A DNA stretch of 64,000 bases from Alistipes sp. (lineage in GTDB: Bacteria > Bacteroidota > Bacteroidia > Bacteroidales > Rikenellaceae), in contig JAGBTO010000009.1 of the NCBI GenBank assembly GCA_017631285.1, forward strand, positions 1 through 64,000. The letters are read 5' to 3'. The notes beneath the pieces are model-generated. The model was not told the origin of the DNA. It ran no database searches and was given only the letters and a program-made list of their open reading frames with translations. Shown here in pieces: positions 35,509-44,899 of this stretch; the stretch's first letter is position 1, and the number at the start of each line of letters is the position of its first letter. Position numbers and translations under genes: made by a program.

Positions 35509-36477
35509 ATGAAGTTTAAGAATTTATTGTTCGCTGTGTTGGCGATTGTTGTTGCCGCATCGGCATATGGCCAGAAGACTTCTGGTAATCCAATTGCTGA
35601 AGGCGATTATGCCGACCCTGAAGGTGTCGTGTTTGGTAAGACCTATTGGATTTATCCAACTTGGTCAGACCGCTATGAGAACCAGCTGCACTTCGACTGC
35701 TTCTCGTCGAAGGATTTAGTGAAGTGGACAAAACACGAGCGTATCATTGATCAGTCAAGTATCTCGTGGTTGCGTATGGCTTTGTGGGCGCCTGCTGCAG
35801 TGGAGAAGGATGGTAAATATTATCTTTTCTTTGGTGGTAATGATGTTCATCAAGGTGAAATTGGTGGTATAGGCGTAGCTGTAGCCGATAAGCCTCAAGG
35901 CCCTTTCAAGGATTTGCTTGGCAAGCCGCTGATTAACGATATCGTGAATGGTGCGCAGCCAATAGATCAGTTTATATTCCAGGATAAGGATGGTACATAC
36001 TATATGTATTATGGTGGTTGGGGTCACTGTAACATTGTTAAGTTGGCTGACGACTTCAAGAGTATAGTCCCTTTCCCAGATGGTACGATGTATAAAGAGG
36101 TTACTCCTAAAAACTACGTTGAGGGTCCGTTTATGTTCATCCGCGACGGCAAGTACTACTTTATGTGGTCGGAAGGTGGTTGGGGTGGCCCTCATTATAA
36201 GGTTGCTTATGCCATTTCTGACTCTCCATTCGGTCCATTTGAGCGTAAGGGAGTTATCCTGCAACAGGATCCTGAGGTGGCAACGGGTGCTGGTCACCAC
36301 TCTGTAATCCACAATCCAAAGAGCGATAAGTATTATATCGTATATCATCGTCGTCCTCTTGGTTCAAATAAGCGTGATAACCGCGTGACTTGTATCGACG
36401 AGATGCATTTTGCTCCAAATGGCGATATTCTGCCTGTAAAGATGACGTTTGAGGGTGTGAAGAAGGATAAGTTGTAG
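35509..36477 (+). CDS. GH43-like glycoside hydrolase, secreted paralogue
   Basis: 322 residues, closely similar to the gene 14 bp upstream over the whole mature length (GDYADPEGVVFGKTYWIYPT, PIDQFIFQDKDGTYYMYYGG, EGPFMFIRDGKYYFMWSEGGW). It has a classical signal peptide ending AASAYGQ instead of a lipobox, so one copy is membrane-anchored and the other free in the periplasm or exported. All three acidic motifs are kept. Followed by a terminator. Confidence 0.85.
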   Translation: MKFKNLLFAVLAIVVAASAYGQKTSGNPIAEGDYADPEGVVFGKTYWIYPTWSDRYENQLHFDCFSSKDLVKWTKHERIIDQSSISWLRMALWAPAAVEKDGKYYLFFGGNDVHQGEIGGIGVAVADKPQGPFKDLLGKPLINDIVNGAQPIDQFIFQDKDGTYYMYYGGWGHCNIVKLADDFKSIVPFPDGTMYKEVTPKNYVEGPFMFIRDGKYYFMWSEGGWGGPHYKVAYAISDSPFGPFERKGVILQQDPEVATGAGHHSVIHNPKSDKYYIVYHRRPLGSNKRDNRVTCIDEMHFAPNGDILPVKMTFEGVKKDKL

Positions 36478-36505
36478 TTTAGTCGCAATTTTTCACCTAA
36501 AAGTA

Positions 36506-36557
36506 AGGGGTTGAGACTCGAGGTTTGAATATCTTGATTCTCAGCCTCTGTTTTTTT
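36506..36557 (+). terminator. Terminator after the GH43 pair
   Basis: An 11-bp stem with two G-U pairs (arms 36506-36516 and 36539-36549) followed by seven T residues at 36551-36557. Confidence 0.7.
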
Positions 36558-36569
36558 GCGAAATATTTG

Positions 36570-36577
36570 TATATTTG
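36570..36577 (+). promoter_or_regulatory. -7 element of the glutaminyl cyclase operon
   Basis: TATATTTG, 17 bp before the ATG at 36595. No well-placed -33 was found. Confidence 0.45.
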
Positions 36578-36594
36578 TAGGAAAATATATGACT

Positions 36595-37383
36595 ATGAAA
36601 GGTGTTTTATTTATATTGATTGCAAGTTTATCCATTGTGTCGTGTGGATCGCAACCAAAACGACTTGATGGGGCATTTGAAGTGGTGCAACCTGAGTTTT
36701 ATACATTAAATGTTAAGGGTGTTTATCCTCATTCGGAACATAGCTATACTCAGGGTTTGCAATATGTTGATGGCGTATTGTGGGAAGGCACGGGTGAATG
36801 GGGTGAATCTCGTTTGCAAAAGGTCGATTTAGAGAGCGGAAAGGTTGATATATTAGCAAATTTACCTCGTTCGGAGTTTGGTGAAGGTATCACTGTTTTG
36901 GGTGATAAGGTTTATCAATTAACATGGACCAACGGCATAGCACATGTTTATAATTTGCATGGTAAACGACTCAAAGACTTTCGCTATGCTGGTGAGGGTT
37001 GGGGTCTTACATCTGATGGTAAAAGCCTTTATATGTCAAACGGAACCCCTGATATATATAAACTCAATCCAGATACATTCCAGCGCGATAAGAAGATTAC
37101 GGTAACATTGCGTGGTGAGGTGGTTGATTATATCAACGAACTGGAGTGGATTGATGGTAAGATATGGGCAAATATATATACTACCGACTATATTATGATA
37201 ATCAATCCAGAGTCGGGAGCTGTTGAGGGAATTGTTGATTGTCAAAATTTATTGCCCGAGGAGGATCAGAATGAAAAAACCGATGTGTTGAATGGTATAG
37301 CTTACGATCAGCAGGGTAAGCGCATATTTCTTACAGGTAAGCGATGGAATAAACTATTCGAGGTTGAGATTATAAAGCAATAG
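36595..37383 (+). CDS. Glutaminyl-peptide cyclotransferase (beta-propeller type), lipoprotein
   Basis: 262 residues from ATG 36595; ATGs at 36556 and 36589 also lie in frame, but the first is upstream of the -7 motif. Lipobox SIVSCG. Family motifs: HSEHSYTQGLQYVDGVLWEGTGEWGESRL, EGITVLGDKVYQLTW, LEWIDGKIWANIYTTD and VLNGIAYDQQGKRIFLTGKRW, the plant/bacterial glutamine cyclotransferase (PF05096) pattern. It forms N-terminal pyroglutamate on exported proteins, which is frequent in Bacteroidetes whose signal peptidase sites leave Gln first. First gene of a five-gene operon. Confidence 0.88.
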   Translation: MKGVLFILIASLSIVSCGSQPKRLDGAFEVVQPEFYTLNVKGVYPHSEHSYTQGLQYVDGVLWEGTGEWGESRLQKVDLESGKVDILANLPRSEFGEGITVLGDKVYQLTWTNGIAHVYNLHGKRLKDFRYAGEGWGLTSDGKSLYMSNGTPDIYKLNPDTFQRDKKITVTLRGEVVDYINELEWIDGKIWANIYTTDYIMIINPESGAVEGIVDCQNLLPEEDQNEKTDVLNGIAYDQQGKRIFLTGKRWNKLFEVEIIKQ

Positions 37384-37385
37384 CT

Positions 37386-38264
37386 ATGGATTTTAATAGA
37401 ATATTACGACGCAAGATAGCGGTGCTGGATGGTGCTATGGGAACCTCTCTTATCGCACGAGGCAACAAGGGCGTGTTGGAACTTCTTAATGTTGAGGCTC
37501 CTGATGTTGTGGAGCAGTTGCATGAAGAGTATTTGCAGGCGGGGGCTGATATTATTACCACTAATACCACATGTGCCGATATGCTCTGCTTGAAGGAGTA
37601 TGGTTTGCAGGAACGTTCCTACGAGTTGGCGCGTGCAGGTGCTGAGTTGGCTCGACGTGTGGCAGATAGGTTTTCCACTACCGAATCACCTCGTTTTGTG
37701 GCAGGCTCGGTAGGTCCTACATCACGAAATCTGACCTTGGCTAATGATACATCAGCTGAAGAGATGTCGGAGAGCTATGCAACGGTTATTCGTGGTTTAA
37801 TAGATGGAGGTGTAGATATATTACTCATTGAAACGGCTATGGATTCGCAGAATGTGAAGATAGCGGTAGAACAGGCGCGCAAACTCTCGTCGTCAATGCC
37901 GATTATTGTGTCGGCTGTGCTTTCTCGTATCGAGGGAAGAGTTGCGAGTGGCGCTACAATTGCAAAATTCTTTGAAGATATACCTATTCAAGAACTTACT
38001 GCTGTAGGTTTTAACTGCACGATGGGTGAAAAACAGATGGAGGGGGCATTGAAGACTTTGTCGGAGTTGAGCAGACTACCCATTGTTGTATATCCGTCAC
38101 TTAGTAAGGTTGATGAGAGTCCAACCCAGTTTGTAAAACCATTGGATAGGTTATGCCGAGCTGGAGTGTTGAATATTGTAGGAGGATGTTGTGGTACAAC
38201 TCCAGACCATGTTGAATATCTATCACGTGTTGTGGCACGTTGGCGACCACGAAAAACAGAGTAG
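37386..38264 (+). CDS. Homocysteine S-methyltransferase family protein (stand-alone MetH N-terminal domain)
   Basis: 292 residues covering only the Hcy-binding barrel: start LDGAMGTSLI, TNTTCADMLCL, and the zinc ligands in GFNC (near 215) and GGCCGT (near 272). These three cysteines bind the Zn that activates homocysteine. The pterin, cobalamin and reactivation domains of MetH are absent here, so it either works with separate subunits or uses another methyl donor. It follows the cyclase gene by 2 bp. Confidence 0.87.
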   Translation: MDFNRILRRKIAVLDGAMGTSLIARGNKGVLELLNVEAPDVVEQLHEEYLQAGADIITTNTTCADMLCLKEYGLQERSYELARAGAELARRVADRFSTTESPRFVAGSVGPTSRNLTLANDTSAEEMSESYATVIRGLIDGGVDILLIETAMDSQNVKIAVEQARKLSSSMPIIVSAVLSRIEGRVASGATIAKFFEDIPIQELTAVGFNCTMGEKQMEGALKTLSELSRLPIVVYPSLSKVDESPTQFVKPLDRLCRAGVLNIVGGCCGTTPDHVEYLSRVVARWRPRKTE

Positions 38265-38267
38265 TAT

Positions 38268-39374
38268 ATGGATACAAAACAGTTTCGCCGAGAGCTTCAT
38301 GCTCATCCTGAACTTTCGTTTGAAGAGTATCGAACTGCAGCGTTTATTGCAGAACAGTTATCACAATTGGGTATTGAGAATTATCCAATAGCTAAAACGG
38401 GTGTCCTAGCACGTATTGAAGGTAAGCGTGGTAATTTGAAACGCTGTGTAGTGTTGCGTGCTGATATCGACGCGTTGCCAATATGCGAGATGACAGGCAT
38501 TGAGTGGGCTTCAAAAGTCGATGGCGTTATGCATGGATGTGGACATGACTGTCATGCTGCGATTTTGTATGGGGTACTGAAACGATTGAAAGAGAACTCC
38601 GATTTTGAGGGTACTTTGTTTGGTGTATTCCAGCCAGGTGAAGAGTGTAATCCAGGAGGTGCAAAATATGTCCTGGAGGAGGAGCCTTTCAAAGATTACG
38701 ATGTTGTGGCAGTTGTGGGCGAACACGTAGATGCTGATTTAGAGGTGGGAGAGATCGGCTTTTGCCCTGGTAAGTTTATGGCATCTACTGATGAATTGCA
38801 TTTTACTATTAAGGGCGTTGGGGGGCATGCAGCTATGCGTTGCCGCATAAAGGATTCGGTAGTAGCTGCAGCTGATTTTATTATGCGCCTAAATGCCTTT
38901 AATAGCGATGATTGCGTAGTCTCAATTGGGCGAGTTATAGCAGAGGGAGCAACCAATGTCATTCCTGATGTAACAGCTTGTCAAGGCACCATGCGTACAT
39001 TTAATGAGAAATTACGTGCTCGCATAAAGGATATGATAGTCAATGCTGCCAAGGAGATAGAATATAAGTATGATGTGGAGGTGGCAGTTGATATTCGCCA
39101 CGGATATCCATGTGTCGAAAATAATATCCAACTTACATACGAGGCAATGCTTTTGGCCGAGAGTCGAGGTTTTAAGGTGCGAGACCTTGAGATGCGACCT
39201 ACGGCCGAGGATTTTGGATATTATACTCAGGTTTATCCTTCAATATTTTATCGTCTTGGCGTTGGACAATCTTCAGGTAGGTCTCATACTGCTATGTTTT
39301 TACCCGACGAGAAGGCGTTGGATGTAGGCGAGGAATATATGTACCAGTTGGCGTTAAGCATACTAAATAAGTAA
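38268..39374 (+). CDS. M20-family amidohydrolase
   Basis: 368 residues. Metal-binding motifs of the M20D amidohydrolases: VLRADIDALPI, HGCGHDCHAA, PGEECNPGGAKYVLEE and a late histidine in SGRSHTAMF. A dimerisation (lid) domain lies at about 175-290. Relatives deacylate N-acyl amino acids or hippurate; the exact substrate is not evident. No signal peptide, so cytoplasmic. 3-bp gaps on both sides put it in the operon. Confidence 0.88.
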   Translation: MDTKQFRRELHAHPELSFEEYRTAAFIAEQLSQLGIENYPIAKTGVLARIEGKRGNLKRCVVLRADIDALPICEMTGIEWASKVDGVMHGCGHDCHAAILYGVLKRLKENSDFEGTLFGVFQPGEECNPGGAKYVLEEEPFKDYDVVAVVGEHVDADLEVGEIGFCPGKFMASTDELHFTIKGVGGHAAMRCRIKDSVVAAADFIMRLNAFNSDDCVVSIGRVIAEGATNVIPDVTACQGTMRTFNEKLRARIKDMIVNAAKEIEYKYDVEVAVDIRHGYPCVENNIQLTYEAMLLAESRGFKVRDLEMRPTAEDFGYYTQVYPSIFYRLGVGQSSGRSHTAMFLPDEKALDVGEEYMYQLALSILNK

Positions 39375-39377
39375 GTT

Positions 39378-41555
39378 ATGGCAGCAAAGAGGAGAAAGGA
39401 GTCGCAAAAAAGCTCTCCGCGTATGGATTCAAAGAGTGTGCGTTCAGCTTTTATCGTAAATATGTTTCGTGAGTTTCCCGACCGAGAATTTTCGATGAAG
39501 CAGTTAACGTCTGCTTCGGGTGGAAATAGCAAGGAGGGACGCTATATTGTTCGTGATATTATAGAGGCCTTGGTTGAAGGTGGAGTTGTAGAGCGTTGTA
39601 GTCGTGATAAATTTCAATTATCGGCGTCGCAACTACCACATTATCAAGGTGTAGTTGATTTGTCTGCATCGGGGGCTGCCTATGTGAAGGTTGAGGAGTT
39701 GGATTGCGAAGTGTATGTAAACCAACGCAATACCCATTGTGCTTTGGATGGCGATAAAGTCGAAGTTGTCATTCAGCGTCAGGCTTATCGAGAGGGTGAT
39801 AATCCTGAGGGAGCTATCACAAATGTCCTAGAACGTAGCAATCGTCAATATGTAGGCGTGGCAGAGGTGAGTCGTGCCGCAATTTTTGTGCGACCAGACT
39901 CTCGCAAGTTGCCAATGGATATATTCTTCTCTCGAAAGTTATATCCCGAAGTAAAAGATGGCGATAAGGTAGTTTTTCGCATTGAAGAGTGGCGTGAGGG
40001 TGATAGGTCGCCACGAGGCGTCATTGTAGATGTTTTGGGACGTCAGGGTGATAATGATGTTGAGATGCACGCCATACTGGCAGAGTATGATTTGCCTTAT
40101 AAGTTTGAACCCGAAGTTGAGCAGGCTGCAAATGCTATTAGCGCAACTATTGATGAGAGGGAGATAGCGCAACGTCGAGATTTTCGTTCGGTTGCCACTT
40201 TTACCATCGATCCTGCCGATGCTAAGGACTTTGATGATGCTTTGTCAATACAAAAGTTGGAAGATGGTGTTTGGGAAATAGGAGTCCATATTGCCGATGT
40301 GACGCATTATGTGCGACCAGACTCGGTTGTTGATTGTGAGGCTCAGGAGCGAGGTACATCGGTTTATTTAGTTGATAGAACTATCCCGATGTTGCCTGAA
40401 AGACTTTGCAATGAGTTGTGCTCGTTACGTCCGAACGAGGAGAAATTGTGTTTCTCGGCAGTGTTTAAACTCAATGAAGATGCCGAGGTGTTGGAGGAGT
40501 GGTTTGGTCGTACAGTGATTCTTTCCGACCGTCGTTTTACTTATGCCGAGGCGCAGGCTCGCATCGAGACGGGTGTGGGTGATTATGCTGAGGAGATTGC
40601 CGTGTTAAATGATTTGGCGCAGAAGATGCGTGCTAGGCGATTTAAGGGTGGAGCTGTGAGTTTTGAACGCGCCGAGTTTAAATTTATCCTTGATGAGAAA
40701 GGTAAGCCTTTGGGTGTTTACACTAAGGAGCAGAAGGAGTCAAACCAACTTATTGAGGAGTTTATGTTGCTGGCGAATCGTAGAGTGGCTGAATTCTGCA
40801 CCTATCGTGAGAATGCCGGCAAGAAGGTGCAACGACCTATGGTCTATCGTGTTCACGATGAACCAAATGAGGAGAAACTGGGACGTTTTCGCGACTTTGT
40901 AATGCGTTTTGGCTATCAGTTTAAGGCTACAAAGGGGCGCTCGGTGGCGAAGGCTATAAATAAGTTAGTGTCCGAGGTTAAGGGTCGTCCTGAGGAGAAT
41001 GCCATTCAGTCGTTGGCCGTACGTAGTATGTCGAAGGCTTTCTATACTACCGACAATGTTGGTCACTATGGTCTGGCATTTAAATACTATACTCACTTTA
41101 CTTCGCCTATACGTCGTTATCCTGATATGATTGTGCATCGTCTGTTGGCTCGCTACCTTGCCGAGGGAAAATCGCCCGATAAGCGAGTGCTGGAGGGTCA
41201 GTGTGTGCATGCATCAGAGCGAGAGATTGTGGCTTCGGAGGCAGAGCGCGCTTCTATCAAATATAAAATGGTTGAGTTCATGAAGGACAAAATCGGCGAG
41301 GTGTTCAAGGGCCATGTCTCAGGTATGAGCGAGTGGGGAATTTATGTTGAACTCAATGATACCCACATCGAGGGCATGGCATTCCTTCGCGATATTGAAG
41401 ATGATTACTACTATTACGACGATGCTCGTTTCGAGGTTGTAGGCCGTAATTCGGGTCGTCGCATAGCCTTTGGTGAAGAGGTGTGGATTCGAGTTAAGGG
41501 TGTAGATATGCGTCGCAGAACTATTGATTTTGAACTTATAGTAAGTAAACGATAA
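39378..41555 (+). CDS. rnr: Ribonuclease R
   Basis: 725 residues. An N-terminal winged-helix part, cold-shock domains at about 75-225, the RNB catalytic domain (FTIDPADAKDFDDALSI with the metal-binding aspartates near 278-287; FTSPIRRYPDMIVHRLL) and a C-terminal S1 domain (GEVFKGHVSGMSEWGIYVEL). It degrades structured RNA 3' to 5' and helps rRNA and tmRNA quality control. Basic N-terminus MAAKRRKESQKSS. Confidence 0.95.
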   Translation: MAAKRRKESQKSSPRMDSKSVRSAFIVNMFREFPDREFSMKQLTSASGGNSKEGRYIVRDIIEALVEGGVVERCSRDKFQLSASQLPHYQGVVDLSASGAAYVKVEELDCEVYVNQRNTHCALDGDKVEVVIQRQAYREGDNPEGAITNVLERSNRQYVGVAEVSRAAIFVRPDSRKLPMDIFFSRKLYPEVKDGDKVVFRIEEWREGDRSPRGVIVDVLGRQGDNDVEMHAILAEYDLPYKFEPEVEQAANAISATIDEREIAQRRDFRSVATFTIDPADAKDFDDALSIQKLEDGVWEIGVHIADVTHYVRPDSVVDCEAQERGTSVYLVDRTIPMLPERLCNELCSLRPNEEKLCFSAVFKLNEDAEVLEEWFGRTVILSDRRFTYAEAQARIETGVGDYAEEIAVLNDLAQKMRARRFKGGAVSFERAEFKFILDEKGKPLGVYTKEQKESNQLIEEFMLLANRRVAEFCTYRENAGKKVQRPMVYRVHDEPNEEKLGRFRDFVMRFGYQFKATKGRSVAKAINKLVSEVKGRPEENAIQSLAVRSMSKAFYTTDNVGHYGLAFKYYTHFTSPIRRYPDMIVHRLLARYLAEGKSPDKRVLEGQCVHASEREIVASEAERASIKYKMVEFMKDKIGEVFKGHVSGMSEWGIYVELNDTHIEGMAFLRDIEDDYYYYDDARFEVVGRNSGRRIAFGEEVWIRVKGVDMRRRTIDFELIVSKR

Positions 41556-41559
41556 TAGG

Positions 41560-42669
41560 ATGAGGGCAGAGGAGATTTTTGCTCGTGCTTTAGGGCGAGA
41601 GAAGCTTTCGACAGATGAGGCATATTGGCTTTGGGAGGAGGCTCCGTTGGAAAAGTTGGCATATATTGCTGACCAGGTACGTCGTGATGTCGTTCCAGAT
41701 CCTAATATCGTAACATGGCAGATTGATAGAAATGTGAATATTACAAATGTCTGCATATCAGGCTGTAAATTTTGTAATTTCCATTGCAAACCTCATGATG
41801 TGGAACGAGAGTTTATCACTACCATTGATGAGTATCGCACAAAGATTGATAGGATGCTGGAACTTGGTGGCGACCAACTCCTGCTGCAGGGTGGTTTGCA
41901 TCCTCGTTTGGGCGTGGAATTCTATGAAGAGCTGTTTCGCGAATTGAAGCGTATGTATCCTACGGTGCGCTTGCACGCTTTAGGAGCACCCGAGGTGGCT
42001 CATATAGCGAGGATTAGTGGAATTTCAACCAGGGAGGCGTTGACGCGTCTAGTGGCGGCGGGATTGGATTCTCTGCCAGGTGCTGGTGCTGAGATTTTGG
42101 TTGATAGGGTCAGAAGATATATCTCACCGGCCAAGCCGAGCGTCGATGAGTGGTTAGATGTTATGCACCAGGCACATGAAATGAATCTGCCAACTTCGGC
42201 TACGATGATGTATGGACATGTTGAAACTCCTCGTGAGCGAGTTGATCACCTGTTGAAAATTCGTGATTTGCAGGCTCGATGCCCTAAGGGTAATTGGGGT
42301 TTTATAGCTTTCATTCCCTGGATATTTCGTTCGTCAGGAACAAGGCTTGAACGAGAGGGGGTAAAGAGTGAATTTTCTCCGTTGGAGTATGTTAGAATGA
42401 TAGCTGTGAGTCGTCTTGTGCTTAACAATATCAACAATATTCAAGCCTCGTGGCTTACTGTTGGTAAGGCTACGGCGCAACTTGCATTGCACAGTGGAGC
42501 CAATGATATGGGATCTATTATGATTGAGGAGAATGTGGTCTCAAGCGCAGGTGCAAACAATTCATTCGATGCCGAGGGAATACAAAAAGCCATCCGTGAG
42601 GCAGGCTTTGAACCACGTTTGCGTGACCAACTTTACCGCGAAAGAGTATATCTTGGTGGAAAAGTATAA
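41560..42669 (+). CDS. mqnC: Cyclic dehypoxanthinyl futalosine synthase
   Basis: 369 residues, radical SAM enzyme with CISGCKFCNF (CxxxCxxC, near 66-73) in the NVNITNVC context, GGDQLLLQGGLHP, and the MqnC-type blocks SPAKPSVDEWLDVMHQAHE, TATMMYGHVET-like SATMMYGHVET, GFIAFIPWIF and NNIQASWLTVG. It closes the cyclic intermediate in the futalosine route to menaquinone. The other mqn genes are not in this window. MqnE is the main alternative but the DEWLDVM and MMYGH blocks favour MqnC. Confidence 0.88.
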   Translation: MRAEEIFARALGREKLSTDEAYWLWEEAPLEKLAYIADQVRRDVVPDPNIVTWQIDRNVNITNVCISGCKFCNFHCKPHDVEREFITTIDEYRTKIDRMLELGGDQLLLQGGLHPRLGVEFYEELFRELKRMYPTVRLHALGAPEVAHIARISGISTREALTRLVAAGLDSLPGAGAEILVDRVRRYISPAKPSVDEWLDVMHQAHEMNLPTSATMMYGHVETPRERVDHLLKIRDLQARCPKGNWGFIAFIPWIFRSSGTRLEREGVKSEFSPLEYVRMIAVSRLVLNNINNIQASWLTVGKATAQLALHSGANDMGSIMIEENVVSSAGANNSFDAEGIQKAIREAGFEPRLRDQLYRERVYLGGKV

Positions 42670-42709
42670 TAAATTTATACTAAAACGTCGCTAATTAATT
42701 AAAATTAAT

Positions 42710-42717
42710 TACCTTTG
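42710..42717 (+). promoter_or_regulatory. -7 element of tig
   Basis: TACCTTTG, a perfect TAnnTTTG, 53 bp before the tig start. The -33 region has no TTG. Confidence 0.5.
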
Positions 42718-42770
42718 CACCCCGAAACAAACGTTAAGAAAATAAACGAATAAAATATAACGAAAAGATT

Positions 42771-44096
42771 ATGAACATTACAAGAGAACAGCGCGAGGTT
42801 GGTACTTCGCTTTTGAAAGTAGTCGTAAACGAGCAGGATTACAGCGAGGCAGTTGATAAGATGTTGCGTGAGTACAAGCGTAAGGCTAATGTACCAGGTT
42901 TTCGTCCAGGTATGGTGCCTATGGGTGTAGTACGCAAGTTGTATGGCAAGGGTGCTATTGCAGAGCAGGCGTATAAGATTGCTTCAAACTCAGTATTCGA
43001 GTATTTGCAGAAGGAGGGTATCGACTATGTAGGAGATGTAATCCCATCAGACGAGCAGGGTGATTTCGATTTCGAGAACAACACCGAGCATGAGTTTATG
43101 TTTGAGATTGGTGAGGCTCCAAAGATTGAGGTTGCACTCTCAAAGGATGACAAACTCACTTACAACAAGATTAAGATCGATGCCAATATGGTTGAAGGCT
43201 ACAAGGATAATTACTTGCGTCGCTATGGCCGTTTGGTAGATGTTGAGACTGTTGCTAAGGATGAGGCTTTGACTGTTGTTTTGGATAATGGCGAGATTTC
43301 AGTTGATGATGCTTACGTAGGTTTGATTTCTATGTCAGATGAGGAGCGTGCTGCATTCCTTGGTAAGAAGGTGGGTGATAAGATGGAGGTTGATGTAAAC
43401 GAGCTTTACAAGTCTGCATCACAGCGTGCTTCTATTCTCAAAGTAAAGGAAGAGGAGTTGGAGTCAATCAATCCTAAGTTTAACTTGGAGATTAAGCAGA
43501 TTCGTCAGTTTGCTAACCCTGAGCTCAATGAGGAGTTCTTCAAGATGGCGTTCCCAGCAGGTAACATCACATCGGAGGAGGAACTCGATAAGTATCTTAC
43601 AACAGAGATTGAGACTGAGCTTGGTCGTGAGGCTGATTATCTCTTCACAATCCGTGTTCGTAACTTCTTGATGGAGAAGCTTGGCTTGCAGATGCCAGCT
43701 GAGTTCTTGAAGCGTTGGTTGTACGTAATCAACGAGGGTAAGTTCTCAAAGGAGGATATTGAGAAGGATTTCGATGCATTCCTCAAGATGTTTACATGGA
43801 ATTACATCCAGAAGCATTTTATTCAGACTTACGAGTTGCGCGTTAGTGATGAGGAGCTCCAGGCCGAGGCTAAGGAGTTTGCAAAGGCTCAGTTTGCACA
43901 GTATGGTATGCCATCGGCTCCAGAGGAGATGATTGCAAACTTCGCAAAGCAGATTCTGGAGAATAAGGAGCAGGGTCAGAAGATTTACGAAAAGCTCTAC
44001 GAGTTGAAGGTTGTAGAGTATGTTAAGTCGCAGATTAAGGTCTCTAATAAGTCTGTAACTGCTGAGGAGTTTGCTAAGTTGGCGCAGGAGGCGTAA
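42771..44096 (+). CDS. tig: Trigger factor
   Basis: 441 residues. N-terminal ribosome-binding domain with the VPGFRPGMVPM signature near 38-48 (GFRxGxxP), a degenerate middle FKBP-like domain and a C-terminal helical chaperone domain. It holds nascent chains at the ribosome exit. The Bacteroidetes form is divergent and the PPIase part lacks a clear FKBP active-site signature. It precedes clpP-clpX as in many bacteria. Confidence 0.92.
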   Translation: MNITREQREVGTSLLKVVVNEQDYSEAVDKMLREYKRKANVPGFRPGMVPMGVVRKLYGKGAIAEQAYKIASNSVFEYLQKEGIDYVGDVIPSDEQGDFDFENNTEHEFMFEIGEAPKIEVALSKDDKLTYNKIKIDANMVEGYKDNYLRRYGRLVDVETVAKDEALTVVLDNGEISVDDAYVGLISMSDEERAAFLGKKVGDKMEVDVNELYKSASQRASILKVKEEELESINPKFNLEIKQIRQFANPELNEEFFKMAFPAGNITSEEELDKYLTTEIETELGREADYLFTIRVRNFLMEKLGLQMPAEFLKRWLYVINEGKFSKEDIEKDFDAFLKMFTWNYIQKHFIQTYELRVSDEELQAEAKEFAKAQFAQYGMPSAPEEMIANFAKQILENKEQGQKIYEKLYELKVVEYVKSQIKVSNKSVTAEEFAKLAQEA

Positions 44097-44156
44097 ACGT
44101 GGCTTATTTCTGGCACCTTTTATAAAAAAGGTCAGGATTGTGTTACAATAGATTCG

Positions 44157-44195
44157 AATTTGGACTCTGGGCGTAATGTTTGCAGAGTCCAAATT
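44157..44195 (+). terminator. Hairpin after tig
   Basis: Perfect 13-bp inverted repeat, AATTTGGACTCTG (44157-44169) and CAGAGTCCAAATT (44183-44195); only a short T-rich tail follows, so it may be a partial terminator or RNA-stabilising stem between tig and clpP. Confidence 0.65.
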
Positions 44196-44223
44196 TTGGT
44201 TTATAATAAATCATATTTAAGGT

Positions 44224-44892
44224 ATGAATGAATTTGAAAAATATGCCCACCTGCATTGTGGTATCAGCAGTTTGAAATTGCACAATTTTCAATCAGTGCA
44301 TCAGGGCTATGTGTCGCCAACTATCATCGAGGAGCGACAGCTGAATGTTGCTACGATGGATGTCTTCTCTCGTTTGATGATGGATCGCATCATCTTCTTA
44401 GGTGCACCTATTTATGATGATGCAGCTAATATTATTCAGGCTCAGTTGCTCTTCTTGGAGTCGGTTGATGCAGAGAAAGATATTCAGATATATATCAACT
44501 CTCCTGGTGGCTCGGTGTCGGCAGGTTTGGGTATCTATGATACTATGCAGCTTATTTCGTGCGATGTGGCAACAATTTGTACAGGGTTGGCGGCGTCGAT
44601 GGGTGCTGTACTCTTGACTGCGGGTGCTGCGGGTAAACGTTCGGCATTGCCTCATTCGAGGGTGATGATTCATCAGCCTCTGGGAGGTGTGCAGGGTCAG
44701 GCTTCTGATATCGAGATTACAGCACGTGAGATACAGAAGACCAAAAGAGAACTTTATGAGATTCTTTCCTCACACTCGGGTGTAGATATTTCTACGATTG
44801 AGCATGATGCTGACCGCGATTATTGGATGAGTGCAGCCGAGGCGAAAGAGTATGGTCTGATTGATATGGTGCTTGAAAAGCGTATTAAGTAG
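44224..44892 (+). CDS. clpP: ATP-dependent Clp protease proteolytic subunit
   Basis: 222 residues. Serine in [19 protein letters not shown], histidine in [10 protein letters not shown] and aspartate in DADRDYWM complete the catalytic triad; [19 protein letters not shown] is the family signature. The N-terminus is longer than in E. coli after processing, with a possible propeptide before about residue 30. It pairs with clpX 7 bp downstream. Confidence 0.96.
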   Translation: MNEFEKYAHLHCGISSLKLHNFQSVHQGYVSPTIIEERQLNVATMDVFSRLMMDRIIFLGAPIYDDAANIIQAQLLFLESVDAEKDIQIYINSPGGSVSAGLGIYDTMQLISCDVATICTGLAASMGAVLLTAGAAGKRSALPHSRVMIHQPLGGVQGQASDIEITAREIQKTKRELYEILSSHSGVDISTIEHDADRDYWMSAAEAKEYGLIDMVLEKRIK

Positions 44893-44899
44893 GAAAAAT

